The position numbers and the translations under genes were made by a program. Positions 24,301 through 37,900 of a stretch of DNA of 64,000 bases are shown piece by piece. This stretch comes from Ancistrus triradiatus (lineage: Eukaryota; Chordata; Actinopteri; Siluriformes; Loricariidae), in assembly GCA_025084515.1 (NCBI GenBank), contig JAJAGP010000890.1, positions 1-64,000 of the forward strand, read 5' to 3'. How positions within the stretch are numbered: the stretch's first letter is position 1; the number at the start of each line of letters is the position of its first letter. The notes below the pieces were generated by a model that was not told where the DNA came from, searched no databases, and saw only the letters and a list, made by a program, of their open reading frames with translations.

Positions 24301-27300
24301 GTCCACGACCCTGCTCTCTTTCGAGCATCCCGTCGTCCCACGACCCCCTGCTCTCGAGCATCCCGTCGTCCACGACCCTGCTCTCGAGCATCCCGTCGTC
24401 CACGACCCTGCTCTCGAGCCCATCCCGTCGTCCCACGACCCTGCTCTCGAGCATCCGTCGTCCACGAACCTGCTCTCGAGCATCCCGTCGTCCACGACCC
24501 CTGCCTGCTCGCAGCATTCACGTCGTCCACGACCCCTGCTCTCGAGCATCCCGTCGTCCACGACCCTGCTCGCTCTCGAGCATCCCGTCGTCCCACGACC
24601 CTGCTCTCGAGCATCCCTGTCGTCCCACGACCCTGCTCTCGAGGCATCCCGTCGTCCCCCCTCCCCTGCTCTCGAGCATCCCGTCGTCCACGACCCTGCT
24701 CTCGAGCATCCCTCCAAGTCGTCCACGACCCCCCTGCTCTCGAGCATCCCGTCGTCCACCGACCCATGCTCTCAGGCATCCCGTCGTCCAAGACCCTTCT
24801 CTCAGGCATCCCGTCGTCCACGACCCTGCTCTCAGGCATGCAACCGTCGTCCCGAACCCTGCTCTCCCTCGCGTACCCCGTCGTCACCAACCCTGCTCTC
24901 AAGCGCCCCAGTCGTCCACGACCCTGGCTCTCAAGCCGCCCCGTCGTCCACGACCCCTGCTCTCACGTCAAGCGCCCCCCCGTCGTCCACGACCCTGCTC
25001 TCAAGCGCCCCGTCGTCCACGACCCTGCTCTCAAGCGCCCCCCGTCGTCCACGACCCGTCTCTCAAGCGCCCCCGTCGTCCACCCCCCTGCTGGCCTCAA
25101 GCGCCCCCCCCCGTCCACGGGAATCCGCTTCTCCCCCCGCCACGTCGTCCACGACTCCGCTCTCAAGCGCCAACGTCGTCCCCGACGACTCCGCTCCTCA
25201 AGCGCCACACGTCGTCCAACGACATCTGCTCTCAAGCGCCAACGTCGTCCACGACTCCGCTCTCAAGCGCCAACGTCGTCCACGACTCCGCTCTCAAGCG
25301 CCACGTCGTCCACCGACCCTGCGCTCTCAAGCGCCAACGTCGTCCACGACTCCGCTCTCAAAGCGCAACGTCGTCCACGACCTCCGCTCTCAAGCGCCAC
25401 GCTCGTCCACCCGACTCCGCTCTCAAGCGCCACGTCGTCGCACGGACTCCGCTCCTCCCAAGCGCCACGTCGTCCACGACTCCGCTTATCAAGCGTCACG
25501 TCACGTCGTCCACGACTTCCGCTCTCAACCGCCACGCACGTCCGTCCCCGACCTCCGCTCTCAAGCGCCCGTCGTCCACGACCCCGCTCTCAAGCGCCAA
25601 CGGCTTCCACGACTCCGCATCAAGCGTCACCTCGTCCCGACTATCCCTCTCAAGCTCACGTCGTCCACGACTCCGCTCTGCAGGCTCACGTCTTCCACGA
25701 CTCCGCTCTGCAGCGTCGCCTAGCCGCCTCTTCTGTCAAGCGTCGCCCCTCGCCGCCTCCTGTCAAGCGTCCGCCGACATCGCCGCCTCTGCTGTCAAGC
25801 GTCGCCGCCTCTCACGCCTCTGCTGTCAAAGCGTCGCCGCCCCGTCGCCCCTCCTGCTGTTCAAGGGTCGCCGCCTCGCCTCCTCTGCTGTCAAGCGTCG
25901 CCGGACGTCTCCTCCTCTGCTGTCAAAGCTGTCTCCTCCTCTCGCTCCTCCTATGCTGCGTTTCAAGCGTGCCGCTTCTCGCCGCTCTGCTCCGCTCAAG
26001 TCGTCTTTCCACTCCCTTCTCCGGGGTACTCTCCGGAGGCCAGGGAAGTCTCCTCCGATCTCTTTCCCTCTTCTCCAATCCCAAAGACACATGCCGACTC
26101 TCCTCCGTCGTTACTTCCCTACTTCTGCCTCCTAGACAGGTGTGATCTACTCCTCGCTCTCTTTCCCTCTTCTCCAAAGTCTCCTCCCTTCGGTCGCTGC
26201 CTCTTCTTCCCTCTTCTCTTCCGCAGGCGGCGTTCCAAGGCAAAGATAAGGGTCAAAAGCGCCGGTCTCCTCCGATCTTCTTTTCCCTCTATTCTCCAGT
26301 CCCTCCGTGTCGAAAAGGGAGAGCAGGAGAGATAGGTAAGATCAGAAAGGGGGTCGCCGCCCGCCTCTGCTGTCAAGCGTCGCCGCCTCGCCGCCTCTGC
26401 TGTCAAGCGTCGCCGCCTCGCCGCCTCTGCTGTCAAGCGTCGCCGCCTCCTCGACTCTGCTCGTCTACCTCCAGTCGTCGCCCCCGCTCTCCAGCGTCGC
26501 CTCGTCGTCGCCCCCGCTCTCCAGCGTCGCCTCGTCGGTGCCTCCACGCGCCGACCGCCCGACTGTTGGCGGTCCCCTCCTAGGGTCCGCCCGGCGAGGA
26601 GACCCCCCGAGACAGGACTGCGACCGGGGGGCTCTTTCTGGAGTCCTAGCTCCATCCCGGACTCCTTGGGGGGGGGCTCTGTCACGCTCGCTGGCGATTA
26701 TTGATGTATGTCACTGATGTCCCACATCGGTCACGTCCCCACGCTCTGCACCACACCTCACCTCGCGTTCCTACGCGCCTCGCCGCCTATTGCGTCCCTA
26801 CGCGCCGCGTCCCTTCCAGGTATCGTGTCGTTTTCCTATTTCCGCGTATGTTTAGTTACCACCTGTTTTCCGGCTCCGGCTCTTTATGTTATCCACCCGT
26901 TTTCGCTCCTCGCCCGTTTCTGTTCGCTGTGTTTGCCTTTGTTGTTCTTTATTAATAAACCACCCCTTTACTTTTACACCTGCGTTCGCCTCCTGCCTCC
27001 CTTCCGGCTCACGCCGTTACAGTGACTAAGAAATCACCAACACAACTTCCTGTACAACTGCTGAAATCAACCCAATACATCACTGGATTCTGGTCATACA
27101 TGCAGTTTTCTATCTGTTCATGTCCAGTCCTTTGTAATGTCTGTTAAATGTAATAAATATTTCCTATTTGTCCTCACTTATCTCACTAAAACTTTCCTCC
27201 ATATGGTCAGTCTATTGTTTGTAGGTGTACCATTCAATTACTGCCCATGTAATACTGTCAATATGTCACACATATATGAACTTATGCTCATAAAGCATAT

Positions 27301-28905
27301 AAAAGCTACCTAAAGTGAGATGTCATGTACCTCTTTATCAAGAATGGCACCATGCTCAACATAGTCATTGATTAAGTGAGCAGGTCCCATGACCTGAGCC
27401 TTATTTTTCACCCAGTCCAGAGAAAACATCAGAGAATATAGCTCCTGCCAGAAGGAGAGAGTAGAAGGCAGAGAGAATACAGAGAAAATGTTTACTCAGA
27501 AGTGAATAGCATCAAATAAAAATTTTCAGAAAAGGTTACAGCACTAACTTGACAAATACAGGACAAATTATCACAGTGTAATGTGATATATTACAAGTTA
27601 AATCATCTGGTGTTAGACAATTACAGTGGGGCAAAAAAAGTATTTAGTCACCAGGAAATCACATTGTAGTATTTTTAAAGAATTTCATTGTAAATCATGG
27701 TGGAAAATAAGTATTTGGTCAATAACAAAAGTTCAACTCAATACTTTGTAACATATTCTTTGTTGGCAATGACAGGGGTCAAACGTTTCCTGTAAGGATT
27801 GGCAGATTGGCACACACTGTAGCTGGTATTTTGGCCCATTCCTCCATGCAGATCTCCTCTAGAGCAGTGATGTTTAGGGGCTGTCGCTGGGCAACACAGA
27901 CATTCAACTCCCTCCACACATTTTCTATGGGGTGGAGGTCTGGAGACTGGCTAGGCCACTCCAGGACCTTAAAATGCTTTGTACGGAGCCAATATTTCGT
28001 TGCCCGATCGGTGTTTGGGATCATTGTCATTGGATATTTTTTCTCATTTTGCCTCTCATAGTTGAAGTGTACCTATGATGAAAATTACAGACCTCTGTCA
28101 TATTTCTAAGTAGGAAAACTTGCACAATCAGTGGCTGACTAAATATTTTTTGCCCCACTGTATAGGTTTCAGCCATTCTTAGAGAATACCTGTGTCACCA
28201 TTTCAAAGAATAACAGCACTAAAATGAAAATAGTGTGAGGAAAGGTATTCTGATGCATTACAAATTTATAAGACCACCTCATAAAAGAGCTAAAGAGCAT
28301 TTTAAGGTATGCTCTTCAATACACAATTGATACACATGATGGAATAAGAAGGTGTTCGATTTCCTAATTTTTTTTAAAGCGCAAATCATATTACCTTGGA
28401 CATGCCAGCCTGGGCCATGTGGTATGGCAGGAATCGGTACCAGTATAATCCTGCCTCATCTCCTGAAGCGGGTGGGCATGTACTATATTCTTCCTGGTAC
28501 TGACAGACAACTTTGTTATGAAGCTCCTGCATGGAAAGGCATTTAATTAAGTGACCAGACTCAGACAGACCAAAGTTATGAGAAAGAAAGTTATTAAAGA
28601 TACCAAAAATCTTTATAGCTCAGTACTATGCTGCTCAAATTAAGTCATTAGGTTTTTTCTAAAGCTGTAAAAAACTCTTACTCTTACTACTTAGAGAAAA
28701 GTGCTAGAGCAAATCTATATTTCATACTTAACGGACAAATATTGCAGATTTTTGCAGAAAATCAAACCCTCTAAGAAAAATAGCAGAAACAGCAGAAAGG
28801 AATATTGTAATCACTGACTTGCATAGAGTATTTGATTTTGGCCTTACTCTTAAGGATTCAACACAAAATGCAATTGTTTACAAAATTCAGACATTACTTT
28901 TGCTT

Positions 28906-28941
<36 letters not shown>

Positions 28942-31900
28942 AAACCTAAAGGAAACAACCAAACAAACAATATCAGCCATGAAAAATGAAGCAGTGCACT
29001 CACTCCTAGCTGGCTACGATTTTGCTCCGTGAGGAAGTCGAGCTGCAGGTCATGGAGGAAGTAGAGATAGGGTCGCTGGTTACAGTCCCTAAACAAGAGA
29101 GATTTGTTCACAAACTCCTGGAGGACATCTTCCACTTCTTCTGGCTCAAGACCCCAAAGCACAGACAGTACCTATGATTGAACAAAACCACATCCACACT
29201 TTCATGAGTTTCTGGCTTCTACATCTTAAGAAACACATCAGCAAATATTTACAGTAGGGGTCAGGTTTGAAATTAACAAACTCACTCTCTAAACAAAAGA
29301 TGGGTCTCAATTTTTTTTAGATAGAGCATAAACAGTATAAGATGCTGGGCATCTGTGACACCGGCTTAGGGATAGGAGACACACGCAGGAAGTGGATTCC
29401 GGTAAGTCCCAACCTGCTGTGGAACGAGCGACATCATGACCGTGTCCCAGAGCAGAAGTCGCCTGCATGTTGAACTCTGGAACAGCCCTCCTCCTGACTG
29501 ACTCTGGGACAAATGTCGACCTGACTGATTCAGGAAGGTGGGTCGAATTGGGTGGCTCCGGGACGGGAGACAACTTGGTAGGAACCGAGACGGACGACCT
29601 CGGGACAGGCACTGAAACGGACGACCTCGGCACGGGCACCGAAACGGACGACCTCGACAGGCGGAAAAGGACCCGGAACGGACGACCCTCGACACGGGCA
29701 CCCGAACGGACGACCATCGACACGGCATACCGGGGCACCTCGGGACGGGAAAAAGGACGGACGACCTCGGCACGGGGCACCGGAACGGACGCCCTCGGCA
29801 GGGGAAACCGGAACTGACTACCTCGGCACTGGCAACCGGAACGGACGACCTCGGCACGGTCACCGAACGGGAAAAAACCCTTCAACAGGAGAAACGAAAG
29901 CACGGAGGTGCAACGCCTCGCCCGACAAAATTACCGGAACGGACGACCTCGGCACTGGGCAACCGGAACGGACAGCTTCTGGATGGTCTTCGGTGTCACG
30001 GAACTAACCTGTGGACGGTCCTCGAGATAGGAGACACATGCAGGGAGTGCGATGAGACCAAAGGTGATGACATTTATTATGGGCAAGAGCTGACAAAAAC
30101 TAATAGGACACGACGCAAATCACAGGACGGAAAACGGACGAGGTAAGGAATACCCGAGCCGAACAGGGAGGAGAGACGAAATCGAAGGGATAGAGATGAC
30201 ACAAAACTAGTTTACAGTGGGGCAAAAAAGTATTTAGTCAGCCACTGAATTGTGCAAGTTCTCCAACTTAGAAAGATGAGAGAGGTAATGTTGTAATTTT
30301 CATCATAGGTACACTTCAACTATGAGAGACAAAAGAGAAAAAAAAATCCAGGAAATCACATTGTAGGATTTTTAAAGAATTTAATTGTAAAAATCATGAT
30401 GGAAAATAAAGTATTTGGTCACCCACAAACAAGCAAGATTTCTGGCTTCTCACAGACCTGTAACTTCTTCGTTAAGAAGCTCTTCTGTCCTCCACTTGTT
30501 ACCTTGTAGTAATGACACCTGTGTGACCTCGTTATCTGTATAAAAGAGACACCTGTCCACAGCCTCAAACAGTCAGACTCCAAACTCAACCAATGGCCAA
30601 GACCAAAGAGCTGTTGAAGGACACCAGGAAGAAAAATTGTAGACTTGCAGCAGGCTGGGAAGAGTTGAATCTACAATAGGCAAGCCAGGTTGGTGTGAAT
30701 AAATCAACTGTGGGAGCAATTGTAATAACAAATGGAAGACGTACACAAGTCCATTGATAATCTTTCCCTCGATCTGGGGCTCCACACAAGATCTCATCCC
30801 ATGTGGTCACAAATGACCCATGAAACCGGTGAGCAAAAACCCCCAGAACTACACGGAGGGACCTGATGAATGACCTCAGCAGAGCTGGGAAACCAAAGTA
30901 ACAAAGGCTACCATCAGTAGCACACACTACGCCAAAAAGGGACTCAGATCCTGCAGTGCCAGGCGTGCCCCCCTGCTTAAGCCAGTACATGTCCAGGCCT
31001 GTCTGAAGTTTGGCAGAGAGCATATGGATGATCCAGAAGAGGATTGGGAGAATATTCATTTGGTCAGATGAAACCAAAATAGAAAACTTTGTGGCAAAAT
31101 AAGGAGTGGCTCCGTAAAAAAGCCATTTCAAGCTCCTGAGTGACCTAGCCAGTCTCCAGACCCTCAACCCCATAGAAAATGTGTGGAAGGGGTGAATTTT
31201 GAAAGTCCGTGTTGTTCCCCAAAACATCACTGCACTTAGAGGAAGATCTGCATGGAGGAATGGGCCCAAATTACCAGCTACACGTGTGTGGCCAACCTGG
31301 TTGAAGACTTTACAGGAAACGTTTTGAACCTCTGTCCATTGCCAACAAAGGTTATGTTACAAAGTATTGAGTTGAACCAAATTTATTGACCAACCCAAAT
31401 ACTTATTTTCCACCATAATTTATACAATTAAATTCTTTAAAAATCCCTACAATGTGGATTTCCTGGATTTTTTTTCCTCTCTCATTTTGTCTCTCATAGC
31501 TTTGAAGTGTAGCTATGATGAAAATTAACAGACCTCTCTCATTTTTCTAAGTAGGAGAACTTGCACAATCAGTGGCTGACTAAATGAACTTTTTTGCCTC
31601 ACTGTACATGAAGCGATATGCATGAAGCAAACAGAAGGGGCTTAAAGAAGAGGTAGAAACCACGAGACTTGGCGATGGGAGTGTGAAGCAAAAGGGTATA
31701 AAATAGGAGAAGAGAAAGGACTGGAAGATGAGGAACAGGTGCAGATGATAGAAAGTTGGAGAGAGAGAATGTGGTAGAGGGTGGGCGTGGTGCGCTGCTC
31801 TGACAGCTGGTCTGACAGCATCCGGACAGCAGCCACCTGACTGAGCTGAGCACCAGCGCCAATGGACTAAAGCATTTTTCTTTTTGTTTTTCACTTTAAA

Positions 31901-34900
31901 TGCAATGAATTACATCAGATATTTAATACTTAATTATAAAATATTCGTGTTATAATGATTTTCCCCAACTGTAGGTTGTGTTAAGCATGTTTAAGGTAGG
32001 CTATGCTGTGATACATATGGTTTATATTAAACTCCTCGGTTTATGATACATTGAACTTCTGATGGATTCATTGGAATGTAACCCCTTCATAAGTTGGGGA
32101 GCACCTGTAATGGAAAGTAGACAGTTTTTTGAATATAAAAGGAACCAGGTAGAAAGTTTTCCATACGAAAAAAAATCAATACTGGAGGCTCTCACTCTCC
32201 AAATATAACAAGATTTGATTCTATTTTCAATAACTACACACTGAACATTCTCTCCAGACAGTTGTTCTTACATACAGTGTCCCTCTGAAGTGTCTGCACT
32301 TCTCCTGATTTCTACACCATTTTGTGACATTAGAAAGATTATTTTAAATAGCTATGAGCAGTGAAAATGTTTTATTAATGTTAATCAACGGATGGTGAGT
32401 CAGGACACCAAGGACACCTGACTGAAGTCACCTAACTGACTGCAAATCAGCTTCTGCTTTGTAAATCATATGTGGCTTCGTGTGTAATTAAGGTTAAGTG
32501 TCGTAAAGAGAGCAACTTCTTTTGCACATGCTGACCTTGGCAGGCACTTTGACATCTTTTTGCAGCACACTGAGATCTTTGTAAAGCTCACGGTGTTCGT
32601 CTTCAAGGACCTGCAGACTGGCATCCATGGCCTGATCCAGGGCCTCGTAGTCATATGAGGAAGACTTGCGTATGCGCTTGAACTTCTTTTTCCTCAGCTG
32701 CTCCAGGTAATAGCTCCATCGGTCAGGATAGTCTCTCAGCAGTGCCCCGATCAAAGATACTACCAGAGGAGAACCTACGAGAAAAGAGGGAAATGAAACT
32801 TTTTATCATGGGTAAGGACACAAGCTACTTGCACTGGAGAAAAAGCTCACATTTATGCCATCATTGACTTCTTTTGCTCAGACAGTGGTGCCTCGGTTCT
32901 CGGCGTTAATTCGTTCCAGAAGGATTGACGAGAACTGAAAATGATGAGTACTTAGCAAATTTTTATCATAAGGAATAATTTAAATTGAATGAACATGTTC
33001 CAGACTCCCAGAAATCCACACTGTATAAGGGATTACAGTGGGGCAAAAAAGTATTTAGTCAGCCACTGATTGTGCAAGTTCTCCTACTTAGAAAGATGAG
33101 AGAGGTCTGTAATTTTCATCATAGGTACACTTCAACTATGAGAAACAAAATGAGAAAAAAAATCCAGGAAATCTGTAGGATTTGTAAGCAATTTAGTTGT
33201 AAATTATGGTGGAAAATAAGTATTTGGTCAATAAATTTGGTTCACCTCAATACTTTGTAACATAACTTTGTTGGCAATGACAGAGGGCAAACGTTTCCTG
33301 TAAGTCTTCACCAGGTTGGCACACACTGTAGCTGGTATTTTGGCCCATTGCTCCATGCAGATCTCCTCTAGAGCAGTGATGTTTTGGGGCAACATGGACT
33401 TTCAACTCCCTCCACACATTTTCTATGGGGCTGAGGTCTGGAGACTGGCTAGGCCACTTCAGGACCTTGAAATGCTTTTTACGGAGCCACTCCTTCGTTG
33501 CCCGAGCGGTGTGTTTGGGATCATTGTCATGCTGGAAGACCCAGCCACGTTCCATCTTCAATGCTCTCACTGATGGAAGGAGGTTTTGGCTTAAAATCTC
33601 ACGATACATGGCCCCGTTCATTCTTCCCTTACCACGGATCAGTCGTCCTGTCCCCTCTGCTGGCATAAAAACATCCCCAAAGCATTATGTTTCCCCCCCA
33701 TACTTCACAGTGGGGTATGGTGTTTCTTGGGATGCAACTCAGGCATCCTTTTCCGACAGTTGAGTTGTTTTACCAAAAAGTTCTATTTTGGTTTCATCTG
33801 ACCACATGATATATTCTCTCCAATCCTCTTCTGTGATCATCCATAGCTCTCTGTGACAAACTTCAGACGGGCCTGGACATGTACCTGGCTTAAGCAGGGG
33901 GGCACACCTGGTACTGCAGGATCTGAGTCCCTCTCGACGTAGTATGTTACTGATGGTAGCCTTGTTACTTTGGTCCCAGCTCTCTGCAGGTCATTCATCA
34001 GGTCCCTCCGCGTAGTTTTGGGATTTTTGCTCACCGTTCTCATGATAACTTTGACCCCATGGGATGAGATCTTGCATGGGGCCCCAGATCGAGGGAGATT
34101 ATCACAGTTGATTTATTCACACGAACCTGCTTGCCTATTGTAGATTCACTCTTACCAGCCTGGTGCAGGTCTACAATTTTACAACTTTGATCTTGGCCAT
34201 GGTTGAGTTTGGAGTCTGACTGTTTGAGGCTGTGGACAGGTGTCTTTTATACAGATAACGAGGTCAAACAGGTCCAATTAATACAGGTAGCGAGTGGAGG
34301 ACAGAAGAGCTTCTTAAAGAAGAAGTTACAGGTCTGTGAGATCCAGATATCTTGCTTGTTTGTGGATGACCAAATACTTCGTATTATTATTTTATTCTCA
34401 TTTTGTCTCTCATAGTTGAAGTGTACCTATGATAAAAATTACAGACCTCTTTCATCTTTCTAAGTAGGAGAACTTGCACAATCAGTGGCTGACTAAATAC
34501 TTTTTTGCCCCACTGTATGTTGGCATAGAAATCACTCTAGTCTGCAGAAACTTGGCAGATGGATGTGATTGCTATATTTATTATTATTTTAATGTGGCCA
34601 CAAAACACTAAACTGGGGTTAAGAAATCAGAATGTATGTGACAATTAACTATTTACCTGAACGCTGTTATTAATTCTAGGTCTTAACTTACTGATTAAGC
34701 GATACGGCATTTTTAATTGCCAATGTCGATAATTAGAGAGCCACTGATGAAACTAATAATAATAATAAATGAGATACAAAATTGCTGAACTTACATGAAC
34801 ATTTATTTAAGCTGTAAATGCATTTCTGTTTGCCCTCTGTCTTTTTATAAATACATTTTATTGCACTTAACATTTATTATCAGATAACATCTTGCTTCTA

Positions 34901-37900
34901 CGAAAAAAATAAATGTGTAAATACTTGAGAAATAAATAAACAATGTTAGAATAGTGCACATGGTAGCAGCTTTTTTTTGTTTTTAATCCCAGTCCCAGTT
35001 AAGAGCAGCACGTTGTAATGCTGGCAACAAAGTTTCCATCTTCTCATAAATGGCCCCAACATTGACCAACTTAGATGAATAAAGAACATGGAACTCATAT
35101 TGTCTTGCTAACAGACCAGCATACCAGCATCTAAAAACACAACATGTGCTCTTTTTTAGAGGGGAAACTCATGTCTTGCTGAGACACATGACATGGAGAA
35201 TAGTGAATGGACAATTGAGCAGACAGCTGGAATCAGATAATATTCAGGTTGAAGTGAGACGTTAACCAATAAATGACAAAGAAAACGTCTCTCTTCCAAA
35301 AAACATGGAACAACAGTTCTTTTTCCTGTATTGCATAAGCAGGTTCATACCCCCAGTAACCAGTGGTGTTTTTGGGGGGTCTTGCTACGTTGTGCTGATG
35401 CCAAACAAGCTCCATGCTCTGGTGGAGTACGAGGATATATATGAAGTACTCCACACGCCAGATGATCTCCAAAACCCAATCTACCCCATCTCCATGGTAA
35501 CATACACTCTGAAAAGCCAAGTCTCTGGCTACTTTAACTAGGCAGCACAGTAAAGCACAGACCCACTCTCATTCTGTTTGTACAGGCATGTTTGCCTAGA
35601 AATCCTTCCAGTCTGCAGTAACTTGGCTGATGTATGTGATTATTATTTTTTATTAATATTTTTAATGTGCCACAAAACACGAAATTGGATTTCAGGATCA
35701 GATACATGTAACAGTTTACTTTTGACATGAATCCTGGTAATAAAAATGAATGGTGGACTGTGGTAACCTAGTGATTAAGGTACTGGACTATGGAGCAAAA
35801 GGTCCAGGGTTCAAATCCCACCTCTGCCAAGCTGCCACTGTTGAGACCTTGAACAAGGCCCTTAACCCACTGTAAGACTGTATCAGTTGTAAGTCAAAAC
35901 CACAGATCTCATGCTGAACACAGTAGACTGTCTCATTAAGCAGTCTTTGGGTTCCATTTCCGGTTAGGAAGCGATACAAAAGAGAAGCTCCACATAGAAG
36001 TAGGCAGCAAGGGCACTCACTATAGGCAATGAGACAGACCCGATGAACACTCGGTAAATCACTGGCGCATTCAGGTCAAGTGCTCCTGCATAATTATTGG
36101 ATTCACATTTCTTTCAAAAAGAAAGCGCAAATGCAAACAAAACGCTCGCACTGTAGAGCCCTGCTTCCACACAGCCGACACCTCCCACATTCCAAAGACT
36201 TGTGTTAGGTCAGCTGGTGTCTCTAAAGTCCCAGTGAGTGAGCGTGAGAGTGTGGGTGGGTGTCCAAGTGAACTGTAACAGACTGCCTAGGGTTGGCCCA
36301 GTTACCTCACTGCCCACCCCCTGTAACCCCACATTTTCAACAACAAAAATGAATGAATCAGTCCATTCTGATCCAAATAGGAGGTTTAAAGTTGCAATAA
36401 GTACCTTTGCATTCTTTCACGATGCTGCGAGCCTGCTCTGGAAGCCTCCGACCTTTCCTGTTTACATACAAAGTAAGAATTTCCATTGCTTCCTCATCAC
36501 TCAGGCCACTCTCAACAGACACACTGTGCCTGTGACCTAGGAACACAAAATAAATAAAAACAAATTACAATCTACAGCAAACTGTCTGGTGCTGATACAC
36601 AATAAGAAGTACATGAACTACACATTTATGTGTACACATCTGTGTGTGTGAACTTTCTGGACCCAGGATAGCATTTTATTATAGAGCGACTACAGTTTGT
36701 CTACATTCTATGCCTTGTGGTCCGTGAAACTAGCAAATCTGATTGTATCAGGGCTTTAGAATAAAGGATTATTTAAAAATAACTATAAAACATAATATTA
36801 TACTGTCTTGAATATTCAAAACTTTAATAATTTAACACTATGTATGATCAACTGGATATCGCTCCACACGAATCTGGTGGCACGTTCGGTTAATCCACTT
36901 ATTACTGACGCAGCCGTCTGGGGTTCAATTCCCAGCCACTGAGGTTGCTTTCTTGAGGGACTGTGGTAGCCTAGTGGGTACTGGACTACGGACCAGAAGG
37001 TCCAGGGTTCAAATCCCACCTCTGCCAAGCTGCCACTGTTGGGTCCTTGAGCAAGACCCTTAACCCACAATTGCTTGGATTGTAAGACTGTATCAATTGT
37101 AAGTCGCTCTGGATAAGGGCGTCTGCTAAATGCTGTAAATTTCTACTGCCTGTACTGACTTGAACAGTTTCCCTTTAACTTCCTCTTAACTCTCCTGTCA
37201 GTTACTTAGAGGAGCCCATGGCTATTGAGTACAAGCACAACAGAGGCTTGAAGCTCTCTTGTGCTTGGAAGGGAGACAATGTATTCATTTTTGCAAACTG
37301 TCTAGACATGAATGGGATTAAGGCCTCACAGGTCAATTAAGTTTTAAGATCTTACAAAAACACAAGTGAATTAGCTTTAAATGCATGCAAATTTTACAGA
37401 AATATGCCACATATACGTTTGTTCCCTGTAGAACTTGCACAAAGGCCTTTTCACACCAAGTCTGAGTTTTACAGATGAAAAAAACAACAACACGTCAAGT
37501 TTTGAAAAAGAACACCCGTACATTAATGCTGTCTTTCACACCGAACCTGATGGACTGCTGCGCTGGGTCTAAGTTTTAATCAAAGCCTGTTCTAATTTCT
37601 GCATTGTTCGGATGCGTTACAATCAGGCTGACCAATCAGAGCTCTGTTGTCAGACAGAACAGATCATCCTGCTAGTAGCAGAGCACAAGCAACACGCTGA
37701 ATAAAAACATGGATATTAAAGAAAATATCTGGCAGAATATAGCTAAAAGGCTGGGGAAAGATGGTGGAAACCTCACAGTGACTCTATGTAACCATTTTCT
37801 TGTTCATCTAAGTGCATTCTAGTCTGTTCATTCCCACAAAAACTTTAGCTTCCTGTACTAATATTCGGTCATGTCTTTGTTTTATTGAAGTTGACGTGAA

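Larger units (their letters stand above)
22027..27026. mobile_element. non-autonomous LTR retroelement with minisatellite interior
   Basis: Two direct repeats starting TGTCACGCTCGCTGG and ending ACGCCGTTACA (22032-22509 and 26680-27021) are flanked by the same 5-bp target duplication GTGAC (22027-22031 and 27022-27026). A G-rich tract (CTTGGGGGGGGGCTC) just before the second LTR fits a polypurine tract, so the element runs in the plus direction. The interior of about 4.2 kb has no recognisable gag, protease, reverse transcriptase or integrase. Most of it is five consecutive arrays with periods near 30 bp. It sits in the apaf1 intron between exons 12 and 13, antisense to the gene. TG…CA ends and the 5-bp duplication are the LTR class hallmark. 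A Gypsy-type origin is a guess. Confidence 0.85.

Noticed and set aside
23205..25700. Regular 30-bp repeats as a possible CRISPR array
   Set aside because: The units are contiguous, without unique spacers, drift gradually and lie between two LTRs in a vertebrate intron.
24238..26145. 635-codon open frame as a host gene
   Set aside because: It consists of minisatellite units, overlaps open frames on the other strand and has no domain, splice or promoter support.
28832..29032. Lysine-rich open frame
   Set aside because: It comes from the 31-base poly(A) tract and overlaps apaf1 exon 10 on the other strand.
36957..37140. tRNA gene, because of A- and B-box-like motifs (also at 35755, 47864 and 51093)
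   Set aside because: The head is followed by a conserved SINE body and the copies are dispersed; no proper cloverleaf and acceptor stem was seen.
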